From NCBI GenBank assembly GCA_041287365.1, contig JBEULL010000030.1:22955-86954 (forward strand): a stretch of 64,000 nt of DNA, given 5' to 3'. Position 1 is the first letter of the stretch; every line of letters starts with the position of its first letter. Position numbers and translations under genes: made by a program. Below are positions 17,236 to 25,919 of this stretch, piece after piece. The DNA comes from JAQVIJ01 sp041287365. Lineage in GTDB: Bacteria; Desulfobacterota; Dissulfuribacteria; Dissulfuribacterales; DYLC01. The notes below the pieces were generated by a model. The model worked only from the letters and a program-made list of their open reading frames with translations, made no database searches and was not told the DNA's origin.

Positions 17236-18183
17236 TTAATTCTCCCTTAATTCGTTGCCGGTCAGTCTCAAAAACAGATCCTCCAGTCCGGCCGGCCTAC
17301 GAGTGACATGTGACTGCCCCAATACAAGGGCATCCAGTTCGGGGCAGGCCTCTCTCACAAATATACGCAGTACATCCTGACCTGTCTCGAAGTCTGCCTT
17401 ACAGGAGGCAAGAAGGGGTTCAAGCCGTGTCAATTGTTCACGGCTGCCTCTAATCTCATAGACCTCCCTGCCCACGTGCCGCTGCACAAGCGTCTCAGGG
17501 ATACCGTAGGCCACAGCCTTGCCGCCATCCATGATCAACACCTGTGTGGCCAGCTTGGAAACCTCTTCCATGTAATGACTGGTCAAAAGCATGGTAGTGC
17601 CGTTTTTACGCAGCATCTCCAGACAGTCCCAGATAAGTCTTCTGGCCTGTGGATCGAGACCTATGGTCGGTTCATCAAGAATCAGCATATCTGGATTATT
17701 GATAAGAGCGCGAGCTATGAGAAGCCTACGCCTCTGCCCGCCTGAAAATGCAGAGATAATTTCATTTTTGCGGTTTTTGAGGGCAAAAAAATCCAGCAAC
17801 TCATCAGCCCTGGCCGAGGCAGTGGTGTAGTCTATACCGAAATAGGAGGCATAGACCGTCAGATTCTCAATGGCTGTGAGATCGGGGTCCAGGTTGTCCA
17901 TCTGAGGAGCTACTCCTATACGTTGCTTCAATTCAGAGAGATGCCGCGCTGCATTCACGCCAAAAAAATAGATGTCTCCGCTCATAGGCGTCACCAACCC
18001 CAGAAGCATGTGAATGGTAGTGGTTTTACCTGCGCCATTCGGTCCAAGCAGACCAAGGCACTCGCCTTTTCTTACCACAAAATCAAGGCCATGCACCGCC
18101 ACACGTTCTCCAAAGGCCTTACGCAGGCCTTGAATCTCCAGGAGAACCGCCGCATCGTTCAGTGTATCCGCTTTCGGTTCCAT
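17236..18183 (-). CDS. ABC transporter ATPase (DrrA/NodI-like)
   Basis: This 315-residue ATPase has Walker A GPNGAGKTTTIHMLLG near residue 48, Q-loop APQMDN, signature SGGQRRRLLIARAL, Walker B MLILDEPTIGLDP and the H-loop LTSHYMEEV. The roughly 80-residue C-terminal extension beyond the core is typical of DrrA-type exporter subunits. It powers the permease encoded directly downstream. It starts 5 bases after the sigma-54 response regulator stop. Confidence 0.92.
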   Translation of the reverse strand: MEPKADTLNDAAVLLEIQGLRKAFGERVAVHGLDFVVRKGECLGLLGPNGAGKTTTIHMLLGLVTPMSGDIYFFGVNAARHLSELKQRIGVAPQMDNLDPDLTAIENLTVYASYFGIDYTTASARADELLDFFALKNRKNEIISAFSGGQRRRLLIARALINNPDMLILDEPTIGLDPQARRLIWDCLEMLRKNGTTMLLTSHYMEEVSKLATQVLIMDGGKAVAYGIPETLVQRHVGREVYEIRGSREQLTRLEPLLASCKADFETGQDVLRIFVREACPELDALVLGQSHVTRRPAGLEDLFLRLTGNELREN

Positions 18184-18188
18184 ATTGC

Positions 18189-19583
18189 TCAGTCCTTCAT
18201 CTCCTCGATCCTGTCTTCCAATCCAAGCTGCTGTATCTTTCTGTGCAGATGACGTCTTTCTATACCGATGGCCTCGGCGGTCTTCGTGATATTGCCGTTG
18301 TTCTCCGCAAGCTTCTTGGCTATATATTCCCGCTCGAACATGGCCTTGGCGCTTCGAAAGTCCTCACAATACAACATGGTGCATGGCATCTCATGGGCAT
18401 CCACTCGGCTTCTGGAAGCTGCACGATAGGATTGGGGCAGGTCATCACATGTGAGGACGTCATGCCTTGACAGAATGACCATACGTTCCGCCAGATTGCG
18501 CAATTCCCGCACATTTCCAGGCCAATTATATGCCTGAAGGCATTCGTATATCTTTGCATCGATCTTCAGGGGTTCTTTCCCCATCTTTCTGGCAAAACCG
18601 GCCACAAACGTCTCCAGAAGCAAGGGGATATCCTCTATGCGCTCCCTCAGAGGTGGAATCTCTATGGGTATTACATTGAGCCGGTAATACAGGTCTTCCC
18701 TGAACCTGCCTTCGGCTATCTCTTTTTCCATATCCTTGTTGGTAGCCGCTATGATGCGCACATCCACGAATATGGTCTTGTTGCCACCCACCCGCTCGAA
18801 ACGCTGCTCCTGAAGGATACGCAACACCTTCGCCTGAGTCTTGAGGCTCATGTCGCCTATCTCATCCAGGAATAAAGCGCCGCCATTGGCAAGATCGAAC
18901 TTACCCCGCTTCGTGACACCTGCGCCGGTAAACGCCCCTTTTTCGTAACCGAACAACTCGCTTTCTATCAGCTCTTCCGGAATGGCAGCGCAGTTCACCT
19001 CGACAAGGGGTTTGTGACTGCGTTTGCTCATGCGATGAATGGTCTGGGCCACCAATTCCTTGCCGGTACCGTTTTCACCACGAATCAGAACCCATGCGTC
19101 AGTGGGTGCAATGATGGTAATCTGTTCCTTCAGCTTCAACATCACAGGGCTCATACCGATTATGTCCTGCACAGACGCATCGGTATGCTGGCGGAGAATG
19201 ACATTTTCATCCTCCAATTCCTTGTATTTCAGGGCATTTGCCACGGAAAGCAAAAGGGCTTCGTATGAAAGGGGTTTTTCAATGAAATCATGGGCCCCCA
19301 TGCGAGTAGCCTTTACAGCGGTCTCGATGGTGCCGTGCCCTGTCATGATAACCACTGGCAGAAAAGGCCAATCCTTTTTGACCCGTTGCAAGACCTCCAG
19401 GCCATCCATGCCGGGCATCCAGATGTCCAGCACCACCAGGTCAACAGGAACCGTCTTCAATACCTCGAGACATGCTTTACCGCTCGACACAACCGTCACC
19501 TCGTAGCCTTCATCCTCCAGAATGCCCTTCACACTATCGAGAATGGTGTTTTCGTCATCCACTACCAATATTCGTTTTTTCAC
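18189..19583 (-). CDS. sigma-54-dependent response regulator (NtrC family)
   Basis: This 464-residue regulator has three parts. The receiver domain carries the phospho-acceptor Asp53 in LVVLDIWMPGMDG. The AAA+ domain has Walker A GENGTGKE, the sigma-54 contact loop GAFTGA and Walker B GALFLDEIGDM. A Fis-type helix-turn-helix at the C-terminus reads TKTAEAIGIERRHLHRKI. It activates RNA polymerase-sigma54 at distant promoters. I place the start at the GTG (19583), with GAGG 8 bases upstream, rather than at an ATG (19589) that would leave only 2 bases. There is no adjacent histidine kinase, so it is an orphan regulator; the ABC exporter behind it is an obvious candidate target. Confidence 0.9.
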   Translation of the reverse strand: MKKRILVVDDENTILDSVKGILEDEGYEVTVVSSGKACLEVLKTVPVDLVVLDIWMPGMDGLEVLQRVKKDWPFLPVVIMTGHGTIETAVKATRMGAHDFIEKPLSYEALLLSVANALKYKELEDENVILRQHTDASVQDIIGMSPVMLKLKEQITIIAPTDAWVLIRGENGTGKELVAQTIHRMSKRSHKPLVEVNCAAIPEELIESELFGYEKGAFTGAGVTKRGKFDLANGGALFLDEIGDMSLKTQAKVLRILQEQRFERVGGNKTIFVDVRIIAATNKDMEKEIAEGRFREDLYYRLNVIPIEIPPLRERIEDIPLLLETFVAGFARKMGKEPLKIDAKIYECLQAYNWPGNVRELRNLAERMVILSRHDVLTCDDLPQSYRAASRSRVDAHEMPCTMLYCEDFRSAKAMFEREYIAKKLAENNGNITKTAEAIGIERRHLHRKIQQLGLEDRIEEMKD

Positions 19584-19692
19584 AACCATAACCTCACAGA
19601 AAATACATAAAAACACCCACAAAACGAGTAGCTAGGCCTTCGGCAAGTTGTGCGGAATACGACATAGGACCGGCATAGGTTACAAAGGAGCT

Positions 19693-21804
19693 TCATAAGA
19701 GATTGTCCACAAAATTGAAACGTCTTCCCATATGAAAGGCCGTCGTCCAATCTCGGCGCCTACGGAACTCGGGCAGACGTCTTCGTGCAGGCCAAAACCT
19801 GAGATCTATCACCTGCACCGTTATGCCCATCTCCTGTATTCGATTCTGAAGATTGAACAGGGAAAACGGCTTGTCAGGCAGACAACAACCTGTCTGGAAT
19901 GTATTCCGCCACCAGAACACCTCACCTTTCGGGCTTATGATTTCAACACGCTCCGGCCGTTCAAATAATTTGACACGACTGATAAAAAGTGGCAGATAAC
20001 CGAATATGGTCATGCTCACGGCCATGGACCTCGCATTGGACAGCGCAATGGCCAGATTTCTCTCATCCGTCTCCACGGAAAACATGGCATTTTTCACGCC
20101 CAGGTCCCTAACCGCCTGCAACGACTGGGAATTCAGAAGATTCATGGCATAGCCGCTCCAGAGTTCCACACCGTGGCCGCGCACATTTGTGGCAAGATGC
20201 TGTAACCATGCTATATGACTCAAATTGTTCACCATAAAAAACCGATGGCCCATGCGCAACAGGCGTAAAACCTGCTGTTCCATGAGACGCAGGTCATTTT
20301 CATAAGTAATGGCCGGAATGGACCAGCAGACCTCATTCCTCCAGTGTCTTAGAAAAAAATTCGTGTATTTCGCATTCAATTCCACGATAATGCCGCGAGG
20401 GCTCAATGCCCTGGCCATCTCCAGCATGGCAGGACTTTGAAGCCTGACCCATAATTCATGTCTCTTACGAGAAACGGCCGCTTGCGGCGGCGCAGCCTTT
20501 TGCTCCGTCAGTTGCTTCATGAGCCGCGCGGCATTGTCATGCGCTTTTTTTTCACATATCTTTCCTTCCGCAACCAGACCCTGCCAGCGGTCCTTCCATG
20601 AACTCGTATCGAAAAAAGGCGCACCCAATGCCTGTTGCGCACGCTGATCCGTCTTGAAGACAAGCGAATTCACGGGAACAGCCGCTGATCTGTGACTGAA
20701 AATACGAAAAAGACCATCACTGTCCCTTTCCACAGAATGGCAGGTAAATGAAAGCTGTTCCATTACATCAGGGAAAACTATACGCAATCTATCGCCTTTC
20801 TGCACAATGGAATCGGTCCTGACACACAACGCACCGTTTTTTTGTGCCGTCACCCGTCCGAGGTACTTACCTGTATTAGCGGTCCTGCCGGCATTCAGTA
20901 CGTCTTTCGGAGTATCGGTCTGAAAAAAACCCCGCGCATAATCCCTTCCCATGGCATCGTTAAGTAACGCCCTGGACTCCTGCAAAACCTCGTGATACAT
21001 CTCCGGCCGGGTATTCCGAAGCGGTAGGGCATTCAGTAGTATTCTGTATGCCCTAATCACGGCCCCCACATAACTTGCAGGCTTCAATCTGCCCTCTATC
21101 TTAACGGAGGTTACGCCCATATCTGCCAGATCGGGCAGCACATCAATGCCACACAGATCGAGCATGGAAAAATGAAATCCCTTAACTCCGTTCACATCGT
21201 ACTGCCTTCGACATGGCTGCACACACCTACCCCGCATGCTGGATTTTCCGCCAAAATAACTGCTCATGAGGCAACTGCCGGAACAGGTGAAACACATGGC
21301 GCCGTGCACAAATACCTCGATCTCCACATTAGCTGCATTGACCGCCTGCTGAATCTCATGCAGAGTCATTTCACGAGCCAATACCACACGTTTGAAACCC
21401 ATCTGTTCTGCCTGCCTTACACCCCAAGAATTATGAATGCCAGTAAGTGTACTGACATGCAATCTGAGATCAGGGAAATATAGTCTTGCAAGCCTCCAGA
21501 CGGCCAAGTCTTGAATGATTAAGGCATCCACGCCTGCCTCGTGCAACCCTGCAAGCGATTCCATAACAACTGGCAGTTCCGTCTCTTTCACAAGGGAATT
21601 CAATGCCACAAAGAGTTTCACCCCTGCCTCGTGGGCAAGAGTGGTAAGGGCAGACACTTCGGCAAGAGAAAAATTCGTGGCCAAGGCACGTGCATTCAAT
21701 GTCTTGAGCCCCACATAAACGGCATCGGCACCGTTTTCTATGGCGCTGAAAAAGGCCTCTCTTGTACCGGCAGGCGCCAGGAGTTCCATCTTCTTTAAGG
21801 CCAT
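19693..21804 (-). CDS. U32 family peptidase / RlhA-like protein
   Basis: The protein (703 residues from ATG 21804) begins with the U32 signature ELLAPAGTREAFFSAI and DAVYVGLKTLNAR, and carries the FVHGAMCFTCSGSCLMSS and GRCVQPCRRQY cysteine cluster. Such proteins are annotated as collagenase-like peptidases, but several (RlhA, UbiU/V, TrhP) act in RNA hydroxylation or oxygen-independent ubiquinone hydroxylation and bind an iron-sulfur cluster through these cysteines. A long C-terminal part follows the N-terminal barrel. The frame is open for a further 48 codons upstream, but that stretch is unlike the family and runs into the HMA gene. Confidence 0.8.
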   Translation of the reverse strand: MALKKMELLAPAGTREAFFSAIENGADAVYVGLKTLNARALATNFSLAEVSALTTLAHEAGVKLFVALNSLVKETELPVVMESLAGLHEAGVDALIIQDLAVWRLARLYFPDLRLHVSTLTGIHNSWGVRQAEQMGFKRVVLAREMTLHEIQQAVNAANVEIEVFVHGAMCFTCSGSCLMSSYFGGKSSMRGRCVQPCRRQYDVNGVKGFHFSMLDLCGIDVLPDLADMGVTSVKIEGRLKPASYVGAVIRAYRILLNALPLRNTRPEMYHEVLQESRALLNDAMGRDYARGFFQTDTPKDVLNAGRTANTGKYLGRVTAQKNGALCVRTDSIVQKGDRLRIVFPDVMEQLSFTCHSVERDSDGLFRIFSHRSAAVPVNSLVFKTDQRAQQALGAPFFDTSSWKDRWQGLVAEGKICEKKAHDNAARLMKQLTEQKAAPPQAAVSRKRHELWVRLQSPAMLEMARALSPRGIIVELNAKYTNFFLRHWRNEVCWSIPAITYENDLRLMEQQVLRLLRMGHRFFMVNNLSHIAWLQHLATNVRGHGVELWSGYAMNLLNSQSLQAVRDLGVKNAMFSVETDERNLAIALSNARSMAVSMTIFGYLPLFISRVKLFERPERVEIISPKGEVFWWRNTFQTGCCLPDKPFSLFNLQNRIQEMGITVQVIDLRFWPARRRLPEFRRRRDWTTAFHMGRRFNFVDNLL

Positions 21805-21928
21805 TTTTCCGCCAGGCGTGCTCCTTTCTAAAGGTTCAGACCCTTGAGACAGCGCCTCACGGCCAATGAGTGAAATGGTCTTATTCAAGGCCTGCGGCCC
21901 AACCTGCCTTTCAAGAATAAAGGCACGG

Positions 21929-22141
21929 CTATGAGGACGACGGGGCATAGTTTATTTCGACCAGCAGGTCCTGAATCGCCTTTTCCGAGGCAGGAGGGTC
22001 ATATACGACCATTAATCTCTTTCGCTCCACATCCACTTGAACGGATTTGATACCTTCCAGTTCCATGAGTTCCATCTGAATGGTATGGGCACAGTGTTTA
22101 CAGGAGATACGGGGGATATAAGCCGAATAGGTATTGGACAT
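21929..22141 (-). CDS. heavy-metal-associated (HMA) domain protein, CopZ-like
   Basis: This 70-residue protein consists of a single ferredoxin-like HMA domain. Its metal site is SCKHCAHTI, a CxxC in the first loop, as in copper chaperones and mercury-binding proteins, although the residue before the first cysteine is serine rather than the usual GM. It lies 10 bases after the DAHP synthase stop on the same strand. No P-type ATPase is adjacent, so a copper-chaperone role is inference. Confidence 0.8.
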   Translation of the reverse strand: MSNTYSAYIPRISCKHCAHTIQMELMELEGIKSVQVDVERKRLMVVYDPPASEKAIQDLLVEINYAPSSS

Positions 22142-22151
22142 GACAGCCTCC

Positions 22152-23159
22152 TTATATCTTGAAATTCATATAACGTAATTCCGCCACCAACCGCTCGAAG
22201 TCCACAGGCAGTAGTGACTGGGGACCATCGGACATGGCCTTCTCAGGGCAACTATGTACCTCTATCAAAAGACCTGCCGCACCCACCGCAGCCCCTGCCC
22301 TGGCAAGGGGTATGACCTGATCCCGTCTGCCTGCGGCATGGCTCGGGTCTATGAAAACAGGCAAATGGCTCTCTTTCTGAATATAAGGCACGGCGTTCAA
22401 GTCAAGGGTATTGCGGGAATGAGTGGCAAATGTCCGAATACCCCTTTCGCACAAAATGACTCGATCATTCCCCCCGGACATGATGTATTCCGCTGCCATG
22501 AAAAACTCGTCTATGGTGGCGCTCATACCTCGTTTGAGCAATACAGGTTTTCTGGCCTGACCAGCCCTTCTGAGGAGTCGGTAGTTCTGCATATTCCGCG
22601 TACCTATTTGAATTATATCTGCATATTCCTCCACCAGGTCGCAGACCTCATGGTCGGTGGCCTCAGATACGATGAACAACCCAGTCTCCTCGCGCACTTT
22701 GGCCAAAATCTGAAGCCCTTTTTCACCAAGACCCTGAAAGGCATAAGGCGAAGTGCGCGGTTTGAATGCACCAGCCCTGAACAGGACGGCACCCGCCTTT
22801 TTTACGGCCTTGGCGATCTCAATGGCCTGTCTCTCACTCTCTACTGCGCAGGGTCCGGCTGCCAAAATGAGTTTGTCGCCGCCGATAACCACCTCGCCGT
22901 TACCAAGCGAAATGATGGTATTCTCCATCTTCATCTCTCGGCTCACCAGCTTGTATGGTTTGGATACAGGTATGGCGTCCCTGACTCCTGGCATTCCAAG
23001 AAAGATCGCTGAATCCACCGGCCCCGTGTTGCGCAGAATACCTATAGCCGTTCTTTCTCCACCGGGTATGAGCTTGGCCTGCCAACCGTGCGCCTCTATG
23101 GCGGCCATGACATTGTCCAGTTCTTCCTTGCCGGCATGATTCGACATAACTATCAACAT
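22152..23159 (-). CDS. aroF: 3-deoxy-7-phosphoheptulonate synthase (type I-beta), copy A
   Basis: This enzyme joins PEP and erythrose-4-phosphate, opening the shikimate pathway. The 335-residue protein has an N-terminal ferredoxin-like extension followed by the TIM barrel: AAGPCAVES (metal-ligand Cys), KPRTSPYAFQG, QIGTRNMQNY, LLKRGM, VILCERGIRTF, FIDPSHAAGRR (metal His), EVHSCPEKAMSDG (metal Glu and Asp). All expected residues are present. The start is the ATG at 23159, with GGAG 6 bases upstream; an upstream in-frame TTG lies inside that ribosome-binding site. A second, diverged synthase lies at 44965. Confidence 0.92.
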   Translation of the reverse strand: MLIVMSNHAGKEELDNVMAAIEAHGWQAKLIPGGERTAIGILRNTGPVDSAIFLGMPGVRDAIPVSKPYKLVSREMKMENTIISLGNGEVVIGGDKLILAAGPCAVESERQAIEIAKAVKKAGAVLFRAGAFKPRTSPYAFQGLGEKGLQILAKVREETGLFIVSEATDHEVCDLVEEYADIIQIGTRNMQNYRLLRRAGQARKPVLLKRGMSATIDEFFMAAEYIMSGGNDRVILCERGIRTFATHSRNTLDLNAVPYIQKESHLPVFIDPSHAAGRRDQVIPLARAGAAVGAAGLLIEVHSCPEKAMSDGPQSLLPVDFERLVAELRYMNFKI

Positions 23160-23193
23160 ATCACACTCCAAATAATGAACATTACCTCTTGAC

Positions 23194-23222
23194 TTGAGGG
23201 GAATAACCTTCGAATATATAAT
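23194..23222 (+). promoter_or_regulatory. sigma-70-type promoter for the ftsB-like gene
   Basis: A -35 box TTGAGG and a perfect -10 box TATAAT are separated by 17 bases. Initiation near 23229 would leave a 27-base leader before the TTG start at 23256. The region lies between divergent genes, which fits a promoter here. Confidence 0.6.
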
Positions 23223-23255
23223 TTCTCAAATTTCATCGATATTGAGTGAACCACA

Positions 23256-23594
23256 TTGAAAACCACACATTCTCATTTTATACAACGAAATCAAACCCAT
23301 TCAAAGGGAAGTTTGTGGCCTTTTTTATTGCCGATCGTTGCAGGACTCCTGCTATGGATATTCTTCGGACCAAACGGTCTGTGGAATCTATATAAAATAA
23401 CTGTCAAAAACAGGGAACTTAACCAGCTTCTTGCAGAAAAAACAAAGGAAAACAAACAATTAGAAAAACAGATTGCAAGGCTGAAAACCGACTCATCCTA
23501 TCAGGAAGAGATGGCCAGAAAGGAACTCGGATGGATCAAAGAAAATGAAATCATCTATCAATTCGAACCATTAAAAAACAAGCAAGCAAAATGA
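23256..23594 (+). CDS. FtsB/DivIC-like septum formation initiator
   Basis: This 112-residue bitopic membrane protein has a cytoplasmic N-terminus, one membrane helix (WPFLLPIVAGLLLWIFFG, about residues 21-38), then a coiled coil (LNQLLAEKTKENKQLEKQIA) and a short conserved end (ARKELGWIKENEIIYQF). This is the layout of FtsB/DivIC, which recruits the divisome with FtsL and FtsQ. The start appears to be TTG, since no ATG or GTG precedes the helix in frame. Confidence 0.82.
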   Translation: MKTTHSHFIQRNQTHSKGSLWPFLLPIVAGLLLWIFFGPNGLWNLYKITVKNRELNQLLAEKTKENKQLEKQIARLKTDSSYQEEMARKELGWIKENEIIYQFEPLKNKQAK

Positions 23595-23604
23595 AACCCT
23601 TCGC

Positions 23605-24687
23605 ATGAACGCATCAGACAAAACACCACCCTCACATACAGTTCACAAAAAACGTAGTCAGGCCTTTCTCTCCATTCTGATCAGCTTTCTCATAGTGGTA
23701 TTCCTGCTCAATTATGCAGGAAAAGGCCTGGATTTCGCTCTGCACAGAATCGGATGGCCGGTGCTTCGTATGCTTGTACTTATCGCCATAGTGCTGGCAG
23801 CCACCTCCCTGCTGGAAGCCAGGGGTTATTTCAGGGTTATGGCGCGCATTTTTCATCCCCTGCTTCGCATAGGCCGTTTCAGCGCCGTAACCGCCTCGGC
23901 GTTTACAGCCGCCTTTTTTTCAGGAATTGTTGCAAATACCATTCTGGCCAAGGCATACCAGGACAAAACCATATCGAAACGGGAATTGTTCCTGGCGAAC
24001 CTGCTGAACGTAGGTTTTCCGGCATACACCCTCCACTTTCCCACTGCCATGGCCATTCTGCTGCCGATGGTGGGCAAGGCCGGAGTCATCTATCTGGTGC
24101 TGACCGTCTTGGCGGCCATGATGCGCACGGTTTTTGTGCTGACGATAGCCCGTATTTACCGACCCGAGTGCACAGGACAGGCAGACACTATAGCTCCATG
24201 TAATGAGAACCCATCGATTCCATTCAAATCACAGGTGACACCCGCTGATAACATATGGGAACAACTCATCAAAAGACTCTGGCGAATCGCCATTTATACA
24301 GTGCCTATCTACACATTTGTGGTGGTTTTGCAGGAAAAAGGCTTTTTCAAATGGCTGGAACAAAGTGCCGCCCATATTTTCACTACTACATTTCTTCCTG
24401 TAGAAGGGGTATCCGTGGTGGTGTTCAGCATAGTTTCGGAGTTTACTGCAGGCGCGGCTGCTGCCGGCGCAATGTTACATGGCGGGATATTGACTCACAA
24501 GGAAACGGTCATAGCCCTGCTGATCGGCAATATAATAGCAACGCCTGTCAGGGCGTTACGCCATCAGCTTCCAACATATCTTGGCATATTTACTCCAAGC
24601 ATAGGCATACAAATACTATTTATGGGTCAGGCATTGCGTGTTATTAGCATTGTCATAATATTAATATGCTATTGTTTATTACCATAA
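23605..24687 (+). CDS. Gate-domain (nucleoside recognition) membrane protein
   Basis: This 360-residue polytopic protein has at least eight hydrophobic segments and two Gate-type repeats: FSAVTASAFTAAFFSGIVAN in the first half, EFTAGAAAAGAMLHGG in the second. Relatives include SpmA/SpmB-like and YjiH-like proteins and the core of concentrative nucleoside transporters. The transported substrate is unknown. It begins 10 bases after the ftsB-like gene. Confidence 0.72.
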   Translation: MNASDKTPPSHTVHKKRSQAFLSILISFLIVVFLLNYAGKGLDFALHRIGWPVLRMLVLIAIVLAATSLLEARGYFRVMARIFHPLLRIGRFSAVTASAFTAAFFSGIVANTILAKAYQDKTISKRELFLANLLNVGFPAYTLHFPTAMAILLPMVGKAGVIYLVLTVLAAMMRTVFVLTIARIYRPECTGQADTIAPCNENPSIPFKSQVTPADNIWEQLIKRLWRIAIYTVPIYTFVVVLQEKGFFKWLEQSAAHIFTTTFLPVEGVSVVVFSIVSEFTAGAAAAGAMLHGGILTHKETVIALLIGNIIATPVRALRHQLPTYLGIFTPSIGIQILFMGQALRVISIVIILICYCLLP

Positions 24688-24721
24688 AATAAAACAATTC
24701 TACAATATAATTTAAACAAAA

Positions 24722-25486
24722 ATGAAGTCAGACGAAATAACAGATGATGGCCTTATACGTATCAACAAATTCATCGCAGAGGCTGGAATATGTTCAAGAA
24801 GACAGGCTGATTTATTGATCGCCAATGGAAGAGTCATGTTAAACGGACAAAAAATAACTGAACTTGGAATAAAAATCAATCCATATATCGACATAATAGA
24901 AATAGACCATAAAAGACTAACTACTAAAAATCAACATTTTATATATCTAATACTCAATAAACCAAGGGGTGTTCTGACAACCGTCCGAGACCCTTTCAAC
25001 AGACCAACTGTTATGGATTTAGTAAACATTCCGGCCAGGGTATATCCTGTGGGCAGGCTGGACCAAGACAGTGAGGGTCTATTACTGTTTACCAACGATG
25101 GTAAGCTCGCCAATCGGCTCATACATCCCAGGCACAAAATCAAAAAGCTATATAACGTACGCGTCACCGGGCATCCTTCGGAATCCGCCATCGCCCACCT
25201 CACCACCGGTATAAATATAGACGGTAGAATGACGCTGCCATGCACCATCCATAAGCTCGCTCAAGATACACATTCCACTAAATTTGAGATTGAGATCAGG
25301 GAAGGCAGGAAACGACAGATTAGACACATGTTTCAGGCCATCGGGCATGAAGTAATAACGCTTAGAAGAATTCAAATAGGACCCATCAAACTTGCGGGAC
25401 TACCACTAGGGAAATGGCGCTACCTGACTGAGCATGAGGTCAAGGCCATTCAAAAAGAAACGGGCATCCGTTTAGATGCCCGCTGA
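24722..25486 (+). CDS. RsuA/RluB-family pseudouridine synthase
   Basis: The 254-residue protein has an N-terminal S4 RNA-binding domain (INKFIAEAGICSRRQADLLI) and a catalytic domain with NKPRGVLTT and GRLDQDSEGLLLFTNDG, whose aspartate is the nucleophile. REGRKRQIRHMFQAIGH is the C-terminal family motif. It probably modifies 23S rRNA (RluB-like) or 16S rRNA (RsuA-like); sequence alone does not settle which. The leader is very AT-rich with no clear Shine-Dalgarno. The last nine codons double as the transcription terminator of the convergent cold-shock gene. Confidence 0.88.
   Translation: MKSDEITDDGLIRINKFIAEAGICSRRQADLLIANGRVMLNGQKITELGIKINPYIDIIEIDHKRLTTKNQHFIYLILNKPRGVLTTVRDPFNRPTVMDLVNIPARVYPVGRLDQDSEGLLLFTNDGKLANRLIHPRHKIKKLYNVRVTGHPSESAIAHLTTGINIDGRMTLPCTIHKLAQDTHSTKFEIEIREGRKRQIRHMFQAIGHEVITLRRIQIGPIKLAGLPLGKWRYLTEHEVKAIQKETGIRLDAR
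25452..25482 (-). terminator. intrinsic terminator of the cold-shock gene inside rluB-like coding sequence
   Basis: On the minus strand CGGGCATC and GATGCCCG form a perfect 8-bp stem with a 6-base loop, followed by TTTCTTTTT. It lies 32 bases after the cold-shock stop and entirely within the last codons of the convergent pseudouridine synthase gene. Confidence 0.8.
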
Positions 25487-25513
25487 ACGCAATACCTACA
25501 AGATATTGGAAAA

Positions 25514-25717
25514 TTAACCCTTGAGTTTCACATTGGATGCCTGAGGCCCCTTAGGACCATTCTCCACCTCAAACTCCACTGACTGTCCCTCTTTTAGAGT
25601 GCGAAAACCATTGGCCTCGATTTTACTGTAATGTACGAATACATCCGGACCCTGTTCCTGAGAAATAAACCCATAACCCTTTTGATCATTGAACCACTTT
25701 ACCTTCCCTTGCGCCAT
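25514..25717 (-). CDS. cold-shock protein CspA family
   Basis: This 67-residue single cold-shock domain has RNP1 KGYGFI near residue 13 and RNP2 VFVHYS near residue 26. Such proteins are RNA chaperones that melt structured mRNA. The ATG has AAGGAG 8 bases upstream. A clear promoter about 110 bases upstream gives a leader of roughly 104 nucleotides, a length often linked to structure-based control in csp genes. Confidence 0.96.
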   Translation of the reverse strand: MAQGKVKWFNDQKGYGFISQEQGPDVFVHYSKIEANGFRTLKEGQSVEFEVENGPKGPQASNVKLKG

Positions 25718-25827
25718 GGAAAAACTCCTTTACATAAAAATAATGGGCTACCACCCTATATAGCAAAACAGATGATTTCAGCAATACGATCGAAACCATG
25801 CTGCCATGCGTTAATGATACTAAAAAT

Positions 25828-25856
25828 ATCTTAAGCCAGCTTTGTATGAGCGTCAA
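25828..25856 (-). promoter_or_regulatory. strong sigma-70-type promoter of the cold-shock gene
   Basis: On the minus strand TTGACG and TAAGAT are separated by exactly 17 bases. Initiation near 25821 yields a leader of about 104 nucleotides before the cold-shock ATG. Confidence 0.75.
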
Positions 25857-25868
25857 GTGGTTTTTACA

Positions 25869-25896
25869 GCAGGGGCACACCAGGCCGCACCCCTGC
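25869..25896. terminator. hairpin downstream of the outer-membrane barrel gene
   Basis: GCAGGGG pairs with CCCCTGC around a 14-base loop, 24 bases after the barrel stop. On the minus strand it is followed by TGTAAAAACC, not a U-tract, so termination is uncertain; position is the main support. Confidence 0.4.
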
Positions 25897-25919
25897 TTTC
25901 AACCACGCAGAAAAGGCCT

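Noticed and set aside
21805..21948. Upstream extension of the U32 peptidase frame
   Set aside because: The extra residues do not resemble the family and the stretch runs into the HMA gene; the family's N-terminal ELLAPAG motif begins just after ATG 21804.
25869..25896. Hairpin after the outer-membrane barrel gene as a strong intrinsic terminator
   Set aside because: The loop is 14 bases and no U-tract follows on the relevant strand, so it is listed only at low confidence.
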